Below, piece by piece: positions 11,390 through 20,263 of a stretch of 64,000 nucleotides of DNA. The stretch is from assembly GCF_013618635.1 (NCBI RefSeq), contig NZ_JABLSJ010000007.1, forward strand, positions 62,001 through 126,000. Direction: 5' to 3'. Within the stretch, counting starts at the first letter, position 1, and each line of letters starts with the position of its first letter. Origin of the DNA: Thalassobacillus sp. CUG 92003. Lineage in GTDB: Bacteria; Bacillota; Bacilli; Bacillales; Halobacillaceae. A model generated the notes under the pieces. That model did no database searches and was not told the origin of the DNA. It saw only the letters and a program-made list of their open reading frames with translations. The position numbers and the translations under genes were made by a program.

Positions 11390-11572
11390 AAATCAATCCT
11401 TTCAGATTTTTTACACAATTAATCTTACCATAGCTATTTTTTCCAGCCAATCTTGCTGTATATCGGTATAGGACCAATGACAATTAAAATTCCCCGTTGC
11501 TACCTTTTCACCTTAACCGTAAAGATAATACATAATGATTTCTCCCCGTTGCTTCCAATTTCTTTTGTGACT

Positions 11573-11938
11573 TCAATGTGTTGAAGAAGTGAGATCATTC
11601 CATGCATTTTGAACGAGGGTGACCGCCTGGCTTAGGGCCGCCCCTCCACCGAAGGCCGCCGAAACGCCACAAGCTTCCATGATTTCTTCCTCATTTGCAC
11701 CGTGATCCACACATCCTTTTGTATGGTAGATCATGCAGTATTCATCTTGAGCTGCTATGCTGATTCCCAGAGCGATAAGATGCTTTTCTTTCTTTGAGAG
11801 TGTCCCTTCTTTAAAACAAGCTTCTGAAAACGCATTGAATTGGTGTGCAATATGGGGAACTTTCTCTGAAAATACCCCGATTCCATGTTTATACTCCTGC
11901 AAATACGTTTCAGTCTGATTCATATTGTGTTCCGTCAT
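11573..11938 (-). CDS. carboxymuconolactone decarboxylase / AhpD-family protein
   Basis: The 121-residue protein carries the CMD-family helix with CMIYHTKGCVDHGA. This has two cysteines nine residues apart with a histidine, similar to but wider than the AhpD CxxC site. It also has the conserved EEEIMEACGV and GGGAALSQA segments. Such proteins act as thiol peroxidase-like or decarboxylase-like enzymes; the substrate is unknown. The ATG at 11936-11938 follows GGAGG at 8 nt; an upstream TTG overlaps that site. It lies downstream of metQ but behind a terminator hairpin, so it is probably transcribed separately. Confidence 0.75.
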   Translation of the reverse strand: MTEHNMNQTETYLQEYKHGIGVFSEKVPHIAHQFNAFSEACFKEGTLSKKEKHLIALGISIAAQDEYCMIYHTKGCVDHGANEEEIMEACGVSAAFGGGAALSQAVTLVQNAWNDLTSSTH

Positions 11939-11958
11939 ATTTTCATCCTCCAAACTAA

Positions 11959-12000
11959 AATAACGTGTCCCTGCTTAGTATTGGCAGAGACCACGTTATT
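11959..12000 (-). terminator. terminator hairpin after metQ
   Basis: AATAACGTG (11959-11967) pairs with CACGTTATT (11992-12000), with an inner CTGC/GCAG. TTTTAG follows on the minus strand. It marks the end of metN-metP-metQ. Confidence 0.65.
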
Positions 12001-12022
12001 ATGTCAAAGAGGTGATCAACGA

Positions 12023-12877
12023 TTAGTCGTTTCCATTCACAGGTACGACGGCGCCGTCATACTCCTCTTTAATAAAGCTTTGGATTTCTTCAGTACGAAG
12101 CACATCAACCAACGTTTGCAATGCTTCAGAATCTTCATCTGAAGCGTTGGCTGCAATGACGTTTACATAAGGAGATTCCGATCCTTCTAGGATTAAAGCA
12201 TCCTCACTCGGGTTCAAATCAGCTTCAATTGCGTAATTCGTATTGATGGCAACAAGGGTGTTTTCCTCGCGCTCATACATTTCGGGTAAAAATGCCGCTT
12301 CGTACTGGGCATCAAATTTAAGATTTTTTGGGTTTTCTACAACATCGTCAGTTGTAGCATCCACTTTGTTTACATCTTTATCTAATTTTATCAAACCTTC
12401 ACGTTCGAGTAATGAAAGGATGCGACCATGATCTGCAACAGAGCGACTCATGAGTACGGTTGTGCCGTCCTCAATCTCATCCAGGCTGGAAATACTGCTG
12501 CTATAGATCCCCATAGGCTCAATGTGAATGCCGCCTAGATTGACGAAATCGTAGCCATTTTCTTCTTTTTGCTGTTCAAGATAAGGAATGTGCTGGAAAT
12601 AGTTCGCATCAATCTCTCCTGCGTCCAAATGTTGGTTGGGTAAAACATAATCTTGATATTCTTCAATATTCAATGTGATGCCTTCTTCTTCAAGTAATGG
12701 TTTCGCTTCTTCAAGCACTTCAGCGTGTGGTGTGCTTGTTGCACCTACTGTAATTTCGTCTGTTCCTTCCTCCCCGTTTCCATTGCCGCTATTTGAACCT
12801 TCCTCGTTGGAAGAGCCGCAAGCTGCCAAAACTATAAGCAATACGCCTGTTAGTAAACTGATCGTTAATTTTCTCAT
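12023..12877 (-). CDS. metQ: methionine ABC transporter substrate-binding lipoprotein MetQ
   Basis: The 284-residue lipoprotein has signal peptide MRKLTISLLTGVLLIVLAAC with lipobox cysteine 20, then a Ser/Gly/Asn-rich linker. The NlpA-family binding domain follows (EVLEEAKPLLEEEGITL... and YQDYVLPNQHLDAGEIDANYF in two overlapping motifs). It binds D- or L-methionine outside the membrane and delivers it to MetP/MetN. It is last in the SAM-riboswitch-controlled metNPQ operon, 23 nt after metP. Confidence 0.95.
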   Translation of the reverse strand: MRKLTISLLTGVLLIVLAACGSSNEEGSNSGNGNGEEGTDEITVGATSTPHAEVLEEAKPLLEEEGITLNIEEYQDYVLPNQHLDAGEIDANYFQHIPYLEQQKEENGYDFVNLGGIHIEPMGIYSSSISSLDEIEDGTTVLMSRSVADHGRILSLLEREGLIKLDKDVNKVDATTDDVVENPKNLKFDAQYEAAFLPEMYEREENTLVAINTNYAIEADLNPSEDALILEGSESPYVNVIAANASDEDSEALQTLVDVLRTEEIQSFIKEEYDGAVVPVNGND

Positions 12878-12900
12878 CGTTCATTACCCCTTTAATTTAT

Positions 12901-13569
12901 TTATCGTTTATCTAATTGTCGTGATACAAAGTCGCCAATAAATTGAAATATAAATACAATTAAGACGATTAAAATCGTGCAAACCAGCACAACATCAATG
13001 TCGCTCCGTTGGAATCCGTAAAAGTAAGCAAAATCTCCCAATCCGCCTGCTCCAATGACTCCAGCAATTGCTGTATAGCCAATGAGGGCAATAGCGGTCA
13101 CGGTAATACCAGAAACGAGGGCAGGCATTGATTCTGGCAGCAATACTTTGAAAATGATTGTTTTGTATGAGGCCCCCATCGCCTTAGCCGCTTCTATGAC
13201 GCCTTTATCAACCTCTTTCAAAGCAATTTCCACTAACCTGGCATAAAAGGGAGCTCCCCCAATAATTAACGCTGGCAAAGCAGCTTTTGGGCCTCTGATT
13301 GTTCCCATAAGAAAATCAGTGAAAGGAAATAATAGCAGAATCAAAATAATAAATGGGATGGCTCTGAATACGTTGACGAGAGAAGCTGTCAGTAAATTTG
13401 TTATTTTATTTTGCCAGAGCCCTCCAGGCGCCGTCAGATACAAGAGCAATCCAAGCAAAATACCTAGAATGAACGTGCCCGCTACTGAGATGACTGTCAT
13501 ATATAACGTTTCATTCGTAGCCGTAATCATATCTTCCAATTCAACATTTGGAAATAACTGCTTAAGCAT
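12901..13569 (-). CDS. metP: methionine ABC transporter permease MetP (MetI)
   Basis: The 222-residue permease has about five membrane helices and the inner-membrane EAA-like loop EAAKAMGASYKTIIFKVLLP that contacts MetN. It transports methionine across the membrane. Its ATG overlaps the end of metN by 8 nt, with GAGGTG as ribosome site inside metN, which points to coupled translation. Confidence 0.95.
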   Translation of the reverse strand: MLKQLFPNVELEDMITATNETLYMTVISVAGTFILGILLGLLLYLTAPGGLWQNKITNLLTASLVNVFRAIPFIILILLLFPFTDFLMGTIRGPKAALPALIIGGAPFYARLVEIALKEVDKGVIEAAKAMGASYKTIIFKVLLPESMPALVSGITVTAIALIGYTAIAGVIGAGGLGDFAYFYGFQRSDIDVVLVCTILIVLIVFIFQFIGDFVSRQLDKR

Positions 13570-14587
13570 CAGGATTCACCTCCACTTCAACAGACGTCTT
13601 TTCTACGAATGCGATCGCTCGTCCAATTTCATCCTCTTCCCCCTCAAGGTGAACGAATAATGTCCCGTACGCCCCTTTCTGGGTTTGGGTGATTTTCCCG
13701 TGAAGGATATTAATATCCAACTTGAATTCACGTGATAGTTCACTAATGAGAGCCTGGTTAGTGCTCTCTCCTACAAAATGAAGGCGCACGATACGACCGG
13801 ATTGATATTTTTGATGGATCAACCCTAACGAGTGCTCTTGCTCAGGATCGCCCATTACTTGGTCGACAAATTTTCGTGTGACCGGCTGTTGAGGATGAAG
13901 AAATACATCAAGCACGTCACCTTGCTCAACCACAGCTCCCTCTTCCATAACGGCTACGCGGTGACAGATTTTTCGTATGACATGCATTTCGTGCGTAATC
14001 AAGACAATCGTCAGACCGAGTTTCTGATTGATGTCAACAAGCAAATTTAATATAGAATCGGTCGTATCAGGGTCAAGGGCTGACGTAGCTTCATCACACA
14101 ATAAAACTTTCGGGTTGTTCGCTAGTGCTCTCGCAATACCCACGCGCTGTTTTTGCCCTCCACTTAATTGGGAAGGATAGGCATTTTGCCGTTCACCAAG
14201 CCCGACCAGCTCCATCAGTTCCGCGACTCGGCTTTCTCGCTCTTCTTTTGGCACACCTGCTATTTCCAGCGGAAAAGCAATATTCTCCTTGACTGTTCTT
14301 GACCATAACAAATTGAAATGTTGAAAGATCATGCCCATTTCTTGACGGGCCATGCGAAGTTCCCGTTTATGGAGCGAAGTTATCTCCTGGTCATCAATGG
14401 TTACACGGCCATCGCTCGGATCTTCCAAGCGGTTCAACAAGCGGATAAATGTACTCTTCCCCGCTCCGCTATACCCGATGACACCAAAGATTTCCCCTTT
14501 AGTAATGGATAAGTCAAGTTGATCAACAGCCTGGACCTGCTGATCTTTTGTTTGGAACACTTTAGACAAGTTATTGATTGAAATCAT
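13562..14587 (-). CDS. metN: methionine ABC transporter ATP-binding protein MetN
   Basis: The 341-residue protein has an ABC domain with Walker A GYSGAGKST, signature LSGGQKQR and Walker B VLLCDEATSALD. A C-terminal NIL regulatory domain (about 260-341) binds methionine for feedback inhibition in this family. The ATG at 14585-14587 follows AAGGAGGAGTCAGC. An upstream in-frame extension runs through the riboswitch and is not coding. It is first in metN-metP-metQ. Confidence 0.96.
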   Translation of the reverse strand: MISINNLSKVFQTKDQQVQAVDQLDLSITKGEIFGVIGYSGAGKSTFIRLLNRLEDPSDGRVTIDDQEITSLHKRELRMARQEMGMIFQHFNLLWSRTVKENIAFPLEIAGVPKEERESRVAELMELVGLGERQNAYPSQLSGGQKQRVGIARALANNPKVLLCDEATSALDPDTTDSILNLLVDINQKLGLTIVLITHEMHVIRKICHRVAVMEEGAVVEQGDVLDVFLHPQQPVTRKFVDQVMGDPEQEHSLGLIHQKYQSGRIVRLHFVGESTNQALISELSREFKLDINILHGKITQTQKGAYGTLFVHLEGEEDEIGRAIAFVEKTSVEVEVNPDA

Positions 14588-14608
14588 GCTGACTCCTCCT
14601 TCAGACAC

Positions 14609-14776
14609 AAAAAAGCCTTTCTGCTCAAGGGAACAGAAAGGCGAAAAAATTCGTCTCAACTTCTGTTCTCTCATCTGCCAAAGCTGAACGCTCTGCAGGA
14701 TTTGGCACCTTCTCAAGCAATGCTTGACGGTTGCCGGGCTTCATCGGGCCAGTCCCTCTGCCACTCTCGATAAGAG
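14609..14776 (-). promoter_or_regulatory. SAM riboswitch (S-box leader) controlling metNPQ
   Basis: Read on the minus strand, the leader begins CTTATCGAGAGTGGCAGAGG. It continues through ACTGGCCCGATGAAGCC, CCGGCAACC, AAGGTGCCAAATCC and GCAGATGAGAG-type segments, the conserved blocks of the class I SAM riboswitch. It ends in the terminator GCCTTTCTG/CAGAAAGGC plus a run of T just before the metN ribosome site. High S-adenosylmethionine should terminate transcription. Confidence 0.96.
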
Positions 14777-14805
14777 AAAATATTTTGATTTATTATCACT
14801 TTAAC
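14777..14805 (-). promoter_or_regulatory. candidate promoter of the S-box leader
   Basis: On the minus strand GTTAAA (14800-14805) and TATTTT (14777-14782) are 17 bp apart. Initiation just downstream would start the transcript at the 5' end of the SAM riboswitch. The -35 match is weak. The remaining 14806-15017 holds no gene. Confidence 0.4.
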
Positions 14806-15017
14806 TTGTTTAAGTATTACGTGATGGATTCTAGCACCCTCATCATGTTGTGTCAATAATTATACACTTTTTTCATAAGGCGTTATTAAAATTGATTTCA
14901 AGAAGCGTACCCTTATTTGATCGTTCTCTGAAAACAGCATAGTTTATGACGTATACGATTATCCTATGTTAGCATAATGGAAGTTAAAAACGCCATTTTA
15001 AGAAAGGGGTCAACACG

Positions 15018-15437
15018 ATGGAGCAAGCTCCTTCCTTCGATTTATCGTACTTGAACTCAGATGAAACATTCCATCTGAACGATCACATTGGCCACGTCAT
15101 TATGCTGACGTTTTGGACCTCCTGGTGTCCGGATTCTGCTCGTGATTTACCCAAGAAAGAACAGCTATACAACACCATAAATCATGACAATGTCCATATG
15201 GTGACCATAAACGTTCCTGGCCGTGAACGAGACCCTGAGGCAGGCATCCAATTTGCTCATAAATATTTAAACCAACCTACACTCCAGGACGACGGACGTC
15301 GTGTCTATGATCGCTATAAATGCGATGGCGTTCCGAGTACTGTCATCATCAATCAAGCTGGTCTCATCTATGCGCAATTCGGAGATCAGACTGATTTTCT
15401 CACCATAGTAGAAACCCTGGGAGAAGTGGTTGATTAA
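15018..15437 (+). CDS. thioredoxin-fold redoxin with single active-site cysteine (CPDS)
   Basis: The 139-residue protein resembles TlpA/ResA-type redoxins: it has PSFDLS, the motif WCPDS at 36-40 and a cis-Pro loop GVPSTVII. The usual second cysteine of CxxC is serine (C37, S40), so it may work as a monothiol or peroxiredoxin-like protein. No signal peptide is visible. AAAGGGG precedes the ATG. It converges on the yusE-type thioredoxin gene. The substrate is unknown. Confidence 0.7.
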   Translation: MEQAPSFDLSYLNSDETFHLNDHIGHVIMLTFWTSWCPDSARDLPKKEQLYNTINHDNVHMVTINVPGRERDPEAGIQFAHKYLNQPTLQDDGRRVYDRYKCDGVPSTVIINQAGLIYAQFGDQTDFLTIVETLGEVVD

Positions 15438-15458
15438 CGCCACTTCCCCCAGGGGTTA
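15412..15458. terminator. convergent terminator hairpin overlapping the redoxin stop codon
   Basis: AACCCTGGGAGAAGTGG (15413-15429) pairs, with one mismatch and one bulge, with CCACTTCCCCCAGGGGTT (15440-15457). It spans the stop of the redoxin gene and ends just before the stop of the minus-strand thioredoxin gene, so it probably serves both. Confidence 0.7.
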
Positions 15459-15460
15459 TA

Positions 15461-15793
15461 TTATCTGAGATTTTCTGCTTTTTGGTTAATGTAAGGTGTT
15501 AATTTTTCATACAGAAACGGGACGGAATGAAATGCATACACTTTCTCGACAACGTGACCCTGACGGGTAATGAGCAAACAAGGGACACTTTCAATTTTAT
15601 AGGCGTCCATCGCTTCAGCATAAAATGCAGCATTCAACTGTTGGAAGAGACTAGAGTCATACAACGCCTCAATACTATGAAGCATTTTCCTCGCCACCTG
15701 ACACGTGCCACACATGGTCGTATAGACAAAAGTCAATGCCACACCTTGTTCCCTCAAGTCATTCTCAAATGACGACGTTTCTATTTCAATCAT
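15461..15793 (-). CDS. yusE: thioredoxin-family protein (YusE-like)
   Basis: The 110-residue thioredoxin fold has active-site CGTC (C28, C31), followed by QVARKML, and a cis-Pro region IESVPCLLI. It lacks the WCGPC motif of main thioredoxins. The second of two ATGs (15791-15793) is chosen because AAGGA lies 8 nt ahead of it. It follows the toprim gene by 11 nt, the yusF-yusE arrangement of B. subtilis. Its partner is unknown. Confidence 0.82.
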   Translation of the reverse strand: MIEIETSSFENDLREQGVALTFVYTTMCGTCQVARKMLHSIEALYDSSLFQQLNAAFYAEAMDAYKIESVPCLLITRQGHVVEKVYAFHSVPFLYEKLTPYINQKAENLR

Positions 15794-15804
15794 GGTAAAC
15801 ATCC

Positions 15805-16155
15805 TTATATAAGATAAATAGGTTTCACTGTAAAATGACGGCTGAGCAAGGCTCTCGCCAATTCGGGCTCAGGCGTCGCTGCCACTTCCCTGAACGTCTT
15901 ATCGATGTAAATATGTTCAGCATGGGGGAGTTCATGGGAAAGCTGTTTACGCAGTTTATATCCAGAATGGTCTTCATCCACGAGAATATAAACCGGACGA
16001 TGGTCCAAGTTATGATCCAAAATGATTTCTTCCATCCTTTCAACCCCAAGTGTCCCATGCGTACATACGATATCGATATCTTCAGCCAGTATTTTTTTTA
16101 ATTGTTTCTTATCTGTAATGCCCTCTACGATCACGATCCGTTCTTCTTCATCCAT
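15805..16155 (-). CDS. yusF: toprim-domain protein (YusF-like)
   Basis: The 116-residue protein is essentially a bare toprim domain: the catalytic glutamate is in VIVEGITDK (E11) and the DxD pair in ILVDEDHSGYKLRK (D60, D62). It resembles the N-terminal half of ribonuclease M5 without its C-terminal part. A nuclease role is therefore possible but unproven. AGGTGATATGA precedes the ATG. It lies between gcvH and yusE. Confidence 0.85.
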   Translation of the reverse strand: MDEEERIVIVEGITDKKQLKKILAEDIDIVCTHGTLGVERMEEIILDHNLDHRPVYILVDEDHSGYKLRKQLSHELPHAEHIYIDKTFREVAATPEPELARALLSRHFTVKPIYLI

Positions 16156-16186
16156 TCATATCACCTGCTATTTGGCACAGTCTATA

Positions 16187-16223
16187 TAAAACAGACCATG
16201 CCCTTCAGTTAAAGCATGGTCTG
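16187..16223 (-). terminator. terminator after gcvH
   Basis: CAGACCATGC (16192-16201) and GCATGGTCTG (16214-16223) form a perfect 10-bp stem. TTTTATATAG follows on the minus strand. Confidence 0.8.
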
Positions 16224-16278
16224 CAGCTTGATGACGCTAAGATTGATCGTTGAATCATCAATTATCTCGTTATTATGC

Positions 16279-16662
16279 TTAGTCTTCGTTAATCATTTTT
16301 TCATATTCTTCAGCAGACATCAGCTCATCGATTTCCGATGAATCTTTCGGTTCCACTACAACCATCCATGCTTTATCATATGGTGATTCGTTAACAAATT
16401 CCGGGCTATCTTCTAATTCTTCATTAATTTCTACAACTTTACCATTAATGGGGGCGTACAATTCGGAAACCGTTTTAACAGATTCTACACTACCAAACGG
16501 CTCGTCTGCTTCAATTGCATCGCCTTCTTCTGGCAATTCAACAAATACAATATCCCCCAATTCAGATTGTGCGAAATCCGTGATACCAATGCGCACCTTA
16601 TCTCCTTCAACTTTTACCCATTCATGTTCTTCAGAATAACGTAAATCTTTAGGTAAGCTCAT
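16279..16662 (-). CDS. gcvH: glycine cleavage system H protein
   Basis: The 127-residue lipoyl-carrier protein matches the family length and carries the lipoylation site K63 in [15 protein letters not shown]. It shuttles the aminomethyl group between the P, T and L proteins and can act as a lipoyl relay. GGAGGGGTA precedes two consecutive ATGs; the second gives the usual [10 protein letters not shown] start. No other glycine-cleavage genes and no glycine riboswitch are nearby, as in B. subtilis. Confidence 0.96.
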   Translation of the reverse strand: MSLPKDLRYSEEHEWVKVEGDKVRIGITDFAQSELGDIVFVELPEEGDAIEADEPFGSVESVKTVSELYAPINGKVVEINEELEDSPEFVNESPYDKAWMVVVEPKDSSEIDELMSAEEYEKMINED

Positions 16663-16748
16663 CATTACCCCTCCAAATTAAAATTAATATAAGTATAAAC
16701 AACACATTTTAACATAAAAGCTATACGCCTTTATTTCCAATTATCTGC

Positions 16749-17105
16749 TCATTGCCACTTCTCTATAAAATCCTGTTCGTTAAACCCTACCGTAACATGT
16801 TTTTGATCGGTAAGAATAGGTCTTTTAATTAACATCCCATCAGATGCCAGCCACTCAATCATGTCCTCTTCTGTCGCATCCTTAAGTTTATCCTTCATCC
16901 CAAGCTCCCGATATTTTTTCCCGCTCGTATTGAAAAATTTTCTGGTCGGAAGTTCGCTCTGATGGATGATCTCACGGAGCTCGTGAGGACTCGGCGGGGA
17001 ATCAACGATATGTACACTCGTGTACGCCACTTCATTTTCGTCTAGCCATTTTTTTGCTTTTTGGCACGTGCCGCATTTGGGGTACCAATAAAACGTGACC
17101 GCCAT
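16749..17105 (-). CDS. yusI: ArsC/Spx/MgsR-family protein (YusI-like)
   Basis: The 118-residue protein has the ArsC-fold active-site motif CGTC (C11, C14), followed by QKAKKWLDENEV, and the family segments RKFFNTSGKKYRELG and LIKRPILTD. Members are thiol reductases or transcription-affecting Spx relatives; YusI itself has no assigned function that I know. It sits between gcvH and the fad operon, as in B. subtilis. Confidence 0.88.
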   Translation of the reverse strand: MAVTFYWYPKCGTCQKAKKWLDENEVAYTSVHIVDSPPSPHELREIIHQSELPTRKFFNTSGKKYRELGMKDKLKDATEEDMIEWLASDGMLIKRPILTDQKHVTVGFNEQDFIEKWQ

Positions 17106-17197
17106 CTCAATTGACCCTCCTTTAACGTGTAATCATCATTATTCTACCACATTCTCCATAATTATTTCATATTCGTACGTTTTTTCAATAAATCAAC

Positions 17198-17240
17198 GAA
17201 AAAAGGCTTTAGTGAGCAAGCTCACTAAAGCCTTTTTCTC
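17198..17240 (-). terminator. terminator of the fadNAE operon
   Basis: AAAGGCTTTAGTGAG and CTCACTAAAGCCTTT form a perfect 15-bp stem with a short loop, about 20 bp downstream of the fadE stop. T-rich sequence follows on the minus strand (TTTTTTCGTTG). Confidence 0.88.
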
Positions 17241-17256
17241 AAGAATATAAGCTGGT

Positions 17257-19044
17257 TTAAACGATATACTTCTGTTCTTTAATCAACGATGCTGCAATTT
17301 CTCGCTTCTTCGCAATCACATTGGTCGGCGTATGACGTGTCAATTTACGAAGTGCACCGAGCATCATACGTAAAGAATCGCCTGATTCAGCTGCAATTAA
17401 CGTTTCTTTCGCATGTGATTCAATTCGATTGAAAGCTTCTTGCACGTAAACTTGTGTGTACAGTAATTTCTGTTGGTGAGCTGCTTCACCGTCTTTATTA
17501 ATCGCTTTCTTCGTCCGTAGTACTGCTGATTCCATGTTGTAAATTTCGCCTACCATATCGGCGATATTCACTAATATCTCTTGCTCATTTTCAAGTTTTT
17601 CACCGTACTTCTGAGCCGATAAACCAGCTCCAAGAAGTGCGATTTTCTTTGCGTTTTTCAAGAGATACGTTTCCTGCTCTAACGTAGCCAGCCCCGGTTC
17701 TTCAGGCATCATCGTCATAATCTCTTCTTGCAGCGCTTCAGCTTTTTGAAGCAATGGCAATTCGCCTTTCATTGCTTTTTTCATTAGTGTACCAGGTACG
17801 ATCATTCTGTTTATTTCATTCGTTCCTTCGAAGATGCGGTTAATTCGGGAATCCCGGTAGATCCGCTCGACTTCGTATTCCTGCATAAAGCCATATCCCC
17901 CGTGGATTTGCACAGCTTCATCTGCAGCAAAATCCAATAATTCGGTACCGAATACTTTGTTTAATGAACACTCAATAGCGTATTCGGCAATGATATCGGC
18001 CACTGCCTGCCCATCTTTCAAATCCTCATTTGATAAATCTCCCATACTCTGTTCAAATAAGCCGACTGTCCGGTAAACAGCGCTTTCGTTTGCATACGTG
18101 TTAGCAGCCACTGACGCTAACTTTTCTTGAATAAGTGGAAAGCTCGAAATAGACGTCTTAAACTGCTTACGCTCGTTAGCATATTTTATAGAAAGCTCCA
18201 GGGCGCGTTTTGAGCTCCCCACTCCGCCTATCGCCAGCTTGTAACGGCCTACATTCAAAATATTGAATGCGATGACATGCCCTCTGCCTATTTCTCCCAG
18301 CACATTTTCCACGGGCACTTCAGCGTCTTCTAAAATCAACGTACGTGTCGAGGAACTTTTTATCCCCATTTTCTTCTCTTCTGGTCCCGTTGACACGCCG
18401 GGATAGTCGCGTTCAATGATAAAGGCAGTGAATTTGTCGCCATCGATTTTCGCATAAACAACAAATACATCGGCAAAAGCAGAGTTGGTGATCCACTGCT
18501 TCTCACCATTCAAAATATAGTGTGTTCCTGCTTCATTCAATTTGGCTGTGGTCTTAGCTCCAAGTGCGTCTGACCCAGATCCAGGCTCCGTCAACGCATA
18601 GGCTGCCAGTTTCTCACCGGTTGCAAGCACAGGCAGGTATTTCTCCTTTTGTTGATCATTCCCGAAAAAGACAATCGGTAACGAGCCGATTCCTACATGG
18701 GCACCATGTGTCACCGAAAAACCACCAGCGCGTGAGAATTTTTCTGTGATCAAGGATGAACTGATCTTATCCAACGCAAGGCCGCCGTATTCTTCCGGCA
18801 CATCCGCCCCCAGTAAGCCCAGTTCACCTGCTTGTTTTAACAATTTGACCGAATGCTCAAACTCATGGTTCTCCAAATTATCAATCTTGGGTACCACTTC
18901 GCCCAACACAAAATCCTCTGTGGTTTTGGCAATCATCTTGTGTTCTTCTGTGAAATCCTCAGGCGTGATAATATCTTCTGCTTCCACATCTTCGATTAAA
19001 AATCCGCCGCCTTTGAATACCTTCTCTTTTGTATCACCCATCAT
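17257..19044 (-). CDS. fadE: acyl-CoA dehydrogenase FadE
   Basis: The 595-residue flavoenzyme carries out the first oxidation step of the fatty-acid cycle. Family signatures include ALTEPGSGSDA, GEKQWITNSA, YANERKQFK and the C-terminal QIHGGYGFMQEY. The extra ~200-residue C-terminal region is typical of Bacillus FadE-type enzymes (about 594 residues). GAGGAGGAACGC precedes the start. It is the last gene of fadN-fadA-fadE, 15 nt after fadA. Confidence 0.95.
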   Translation of the reverse strand: MMGDTKEKVFKGGGFLIEDVEAEDIITPEDFTEEHKMIAKTTEDFVLGEVVPKIDNLENHEFEHSVKLLKQAGELGLLGADVPEEYGGLALDKISSSLITEKFSRAGGFSVTHGAHVGIGSLPIVFFGNDQQKEKYLPVLATGEKLAAYALTEPGSGSDALGAKTTAKLNEAGTHYILNGEKQWITNSAFADVFVVYAKIDGDKFTAFIIERDYPGVSTGPEEKKMGIKSSSTRTLILEDAEVPVENVLGEIGRGHVIAFNILNVGRYKLAIGGVGSSKRALELSIKYANERKQFKTSISSFPLIQEKLASVAANTYANESAVYRTVGLFEQSMGDLSNEDLKDGQAVADIIAEYAIECSLNKVFGTELLDFAADEAVQIHGGYGFMQEYEVERIYRDSRINRIFEGTNEINRMIVPGTLMKKAMKGELPLLQKAEALQEEIMTMMPEEPGLATLEQETYLLKNAKKIALLGAGLSAQKYGEKLENEQEILVNIADMVGEIYNMESAVLRTKKAINKDGEAAHQQKLLYTQVYVQEAFNRIESHAKETLIAAESGDSLRMMLGALRKLTRHTPTNVIAKKREIAASLIKEQKYIV

Positions 19045-19059
19045 GCGTTCCTCCTCTTA

Positions 19060-20235
19060 TTATAATAATTCAAAAACCCCGGCAGCTCCCATTCCACCGC
19101 CAATACACATCGTCACGACACCAAACTGCTCGTTACGTCGTTTCATTTCATGAATCAAACTGAGCGTCAGCTTAGTACCCGTACAGCCAAGCGGGTGCCC
19201 CAAAGCGATCGCTCCTCCATTGACGTTAACTTTTTCTTCATCCAGTCCTAGTTCACGGATGACACGGAGAGACTGCGACGCAAAGGCCTCATTCAGTTCA
19301 AATAACCCGATATCTGACGTTTCGAGTCCGGCTAACCTTAAGGCTTTCGGCACCGCTTCGATTGGCCCGACACCCATAATTTCAGGCTCGACACCCGCCA
19401 CAGCAAACGAGCGGAACTTGGCTAATGGCTTCAAACCATCTGCTAGTGCTTTTTCATGTTCCATTACCAAGACAGAGGCAGCGCCGTCACTCATTTGAGA
19501 GGAGTTCCCTGCTGTTACTGAACCATTCACTGAGAAAGCAGGTTTAAGGTTCCCCAGCACGTCTTTCGTTGTGCCCGGCCTGACCCCTTCGTCTTTCGAG
19601 AAGGAAAATGACTTTTCCTTGACTTTGTTATCAGACCCGAGTTCTCTGTCTACGACATCCACAGGTACGATTTCATCCTGGAATTTCCCTTCTTCCTGAG
19701 CTTTGGCTGCTCGCTCATGGCTCCGGGCAGCGAATGCATCCTGATCTTCTCGAGCTATGTTAAAACGGTTGGCCACTTCTTCAGCTGTATGCCCCATGGA
19801 CATATAATACTCCGGTGCATGTTCTACCAGCTTCACGTTCGGTTTGATGACATGACCGCCGACCGGTACCATGCTCATCGATTCTGCTCCGCCTGCAATC
19901 GCAGCTTCACTATGACCAATCATGATTTTTTCCGCAGCATAAGCAATACTTTGCAGTCCAGAAGAGCAATAGCGGTTAACCGTCACTCCAGGTATGGTAT
20001 GGTCTAATCCGGCAAGTCCGGCAATATTACGCGCCATATTCATCCCTTGCTCTGCTTCCGGCATGGCGCATCCAATGATGACGTCATCAATGTTACCGCT
20101 GTAATTGTTCGCTCGTTTCAACGTTTCTTTAATGGTCAAAGCGGCAAGATCATCAGGTCGCGTGTGGGCAAGTGATCCTTTTTTAGCCTTTCCTACAGGA
20201 GTTCTTGCTCCTGAGACGATAACTGCTTCCTTCAC
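19060..20235 (-). CDS. fadA: 3-ketoacyl-CoA thiolase FadA
   Basis: The 391-residue thiolase has its catalytic triad visible: C90 in NRYCSSGLQSI, H347 in GHPLGCTG and C377 in CIGGGMGAAG. It cleaves 3-ketoacyl-CoA to acetyl-CoA plus a shortened acyl-CoA. A GTG start is used, with GAGGGGG seven bases upstream. It lies 28 nt after fadN. Confidence 0.95.
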   Translation of the reverse strand: MKEAVIVSGARTPVGKAKKGSLAHTRPDDLAALTIKETLKRANNYSGNIDDVIIGCAMPEAEQGMNMARNIAGLAGLDHTIPGVTVNRYCSSGLQSIAYAAEKIMIGHSEAAIAGGAESMSMVPVGGHVIKPNVKLVEHAPEYYMSMGHTAEEVANRFNIAREDQDAFAARSHERAAKAQEEGKFQDEIVPVDVVDRELGSDNKVKEKSFSFSKDEGVRPGTTKDVLGNLKPAFSVNGSVTAGNSSQMSDGAASVLVMEHEKALADGLKPLAKFRSFAVAGVEPEIMGVGPIEAVPKALRLAGLETSDIGLFELNEAFASQSLRVIRELGLDEEKVNVNGGAIALGHPLGCTGTKLTLSLIHEMKRRNEQFGVVTMCIGGGMGAAGVFELL

Positions 20236-20263
20236 GTTCCATCCCCCTCTAATTGAAATATGA

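Noticed and set aside
16663-16748. Possible glycine riboswitch before gcvH
   Set aside because: The region is too short and AT-rich, without the conserved glycine aptamer blocks.
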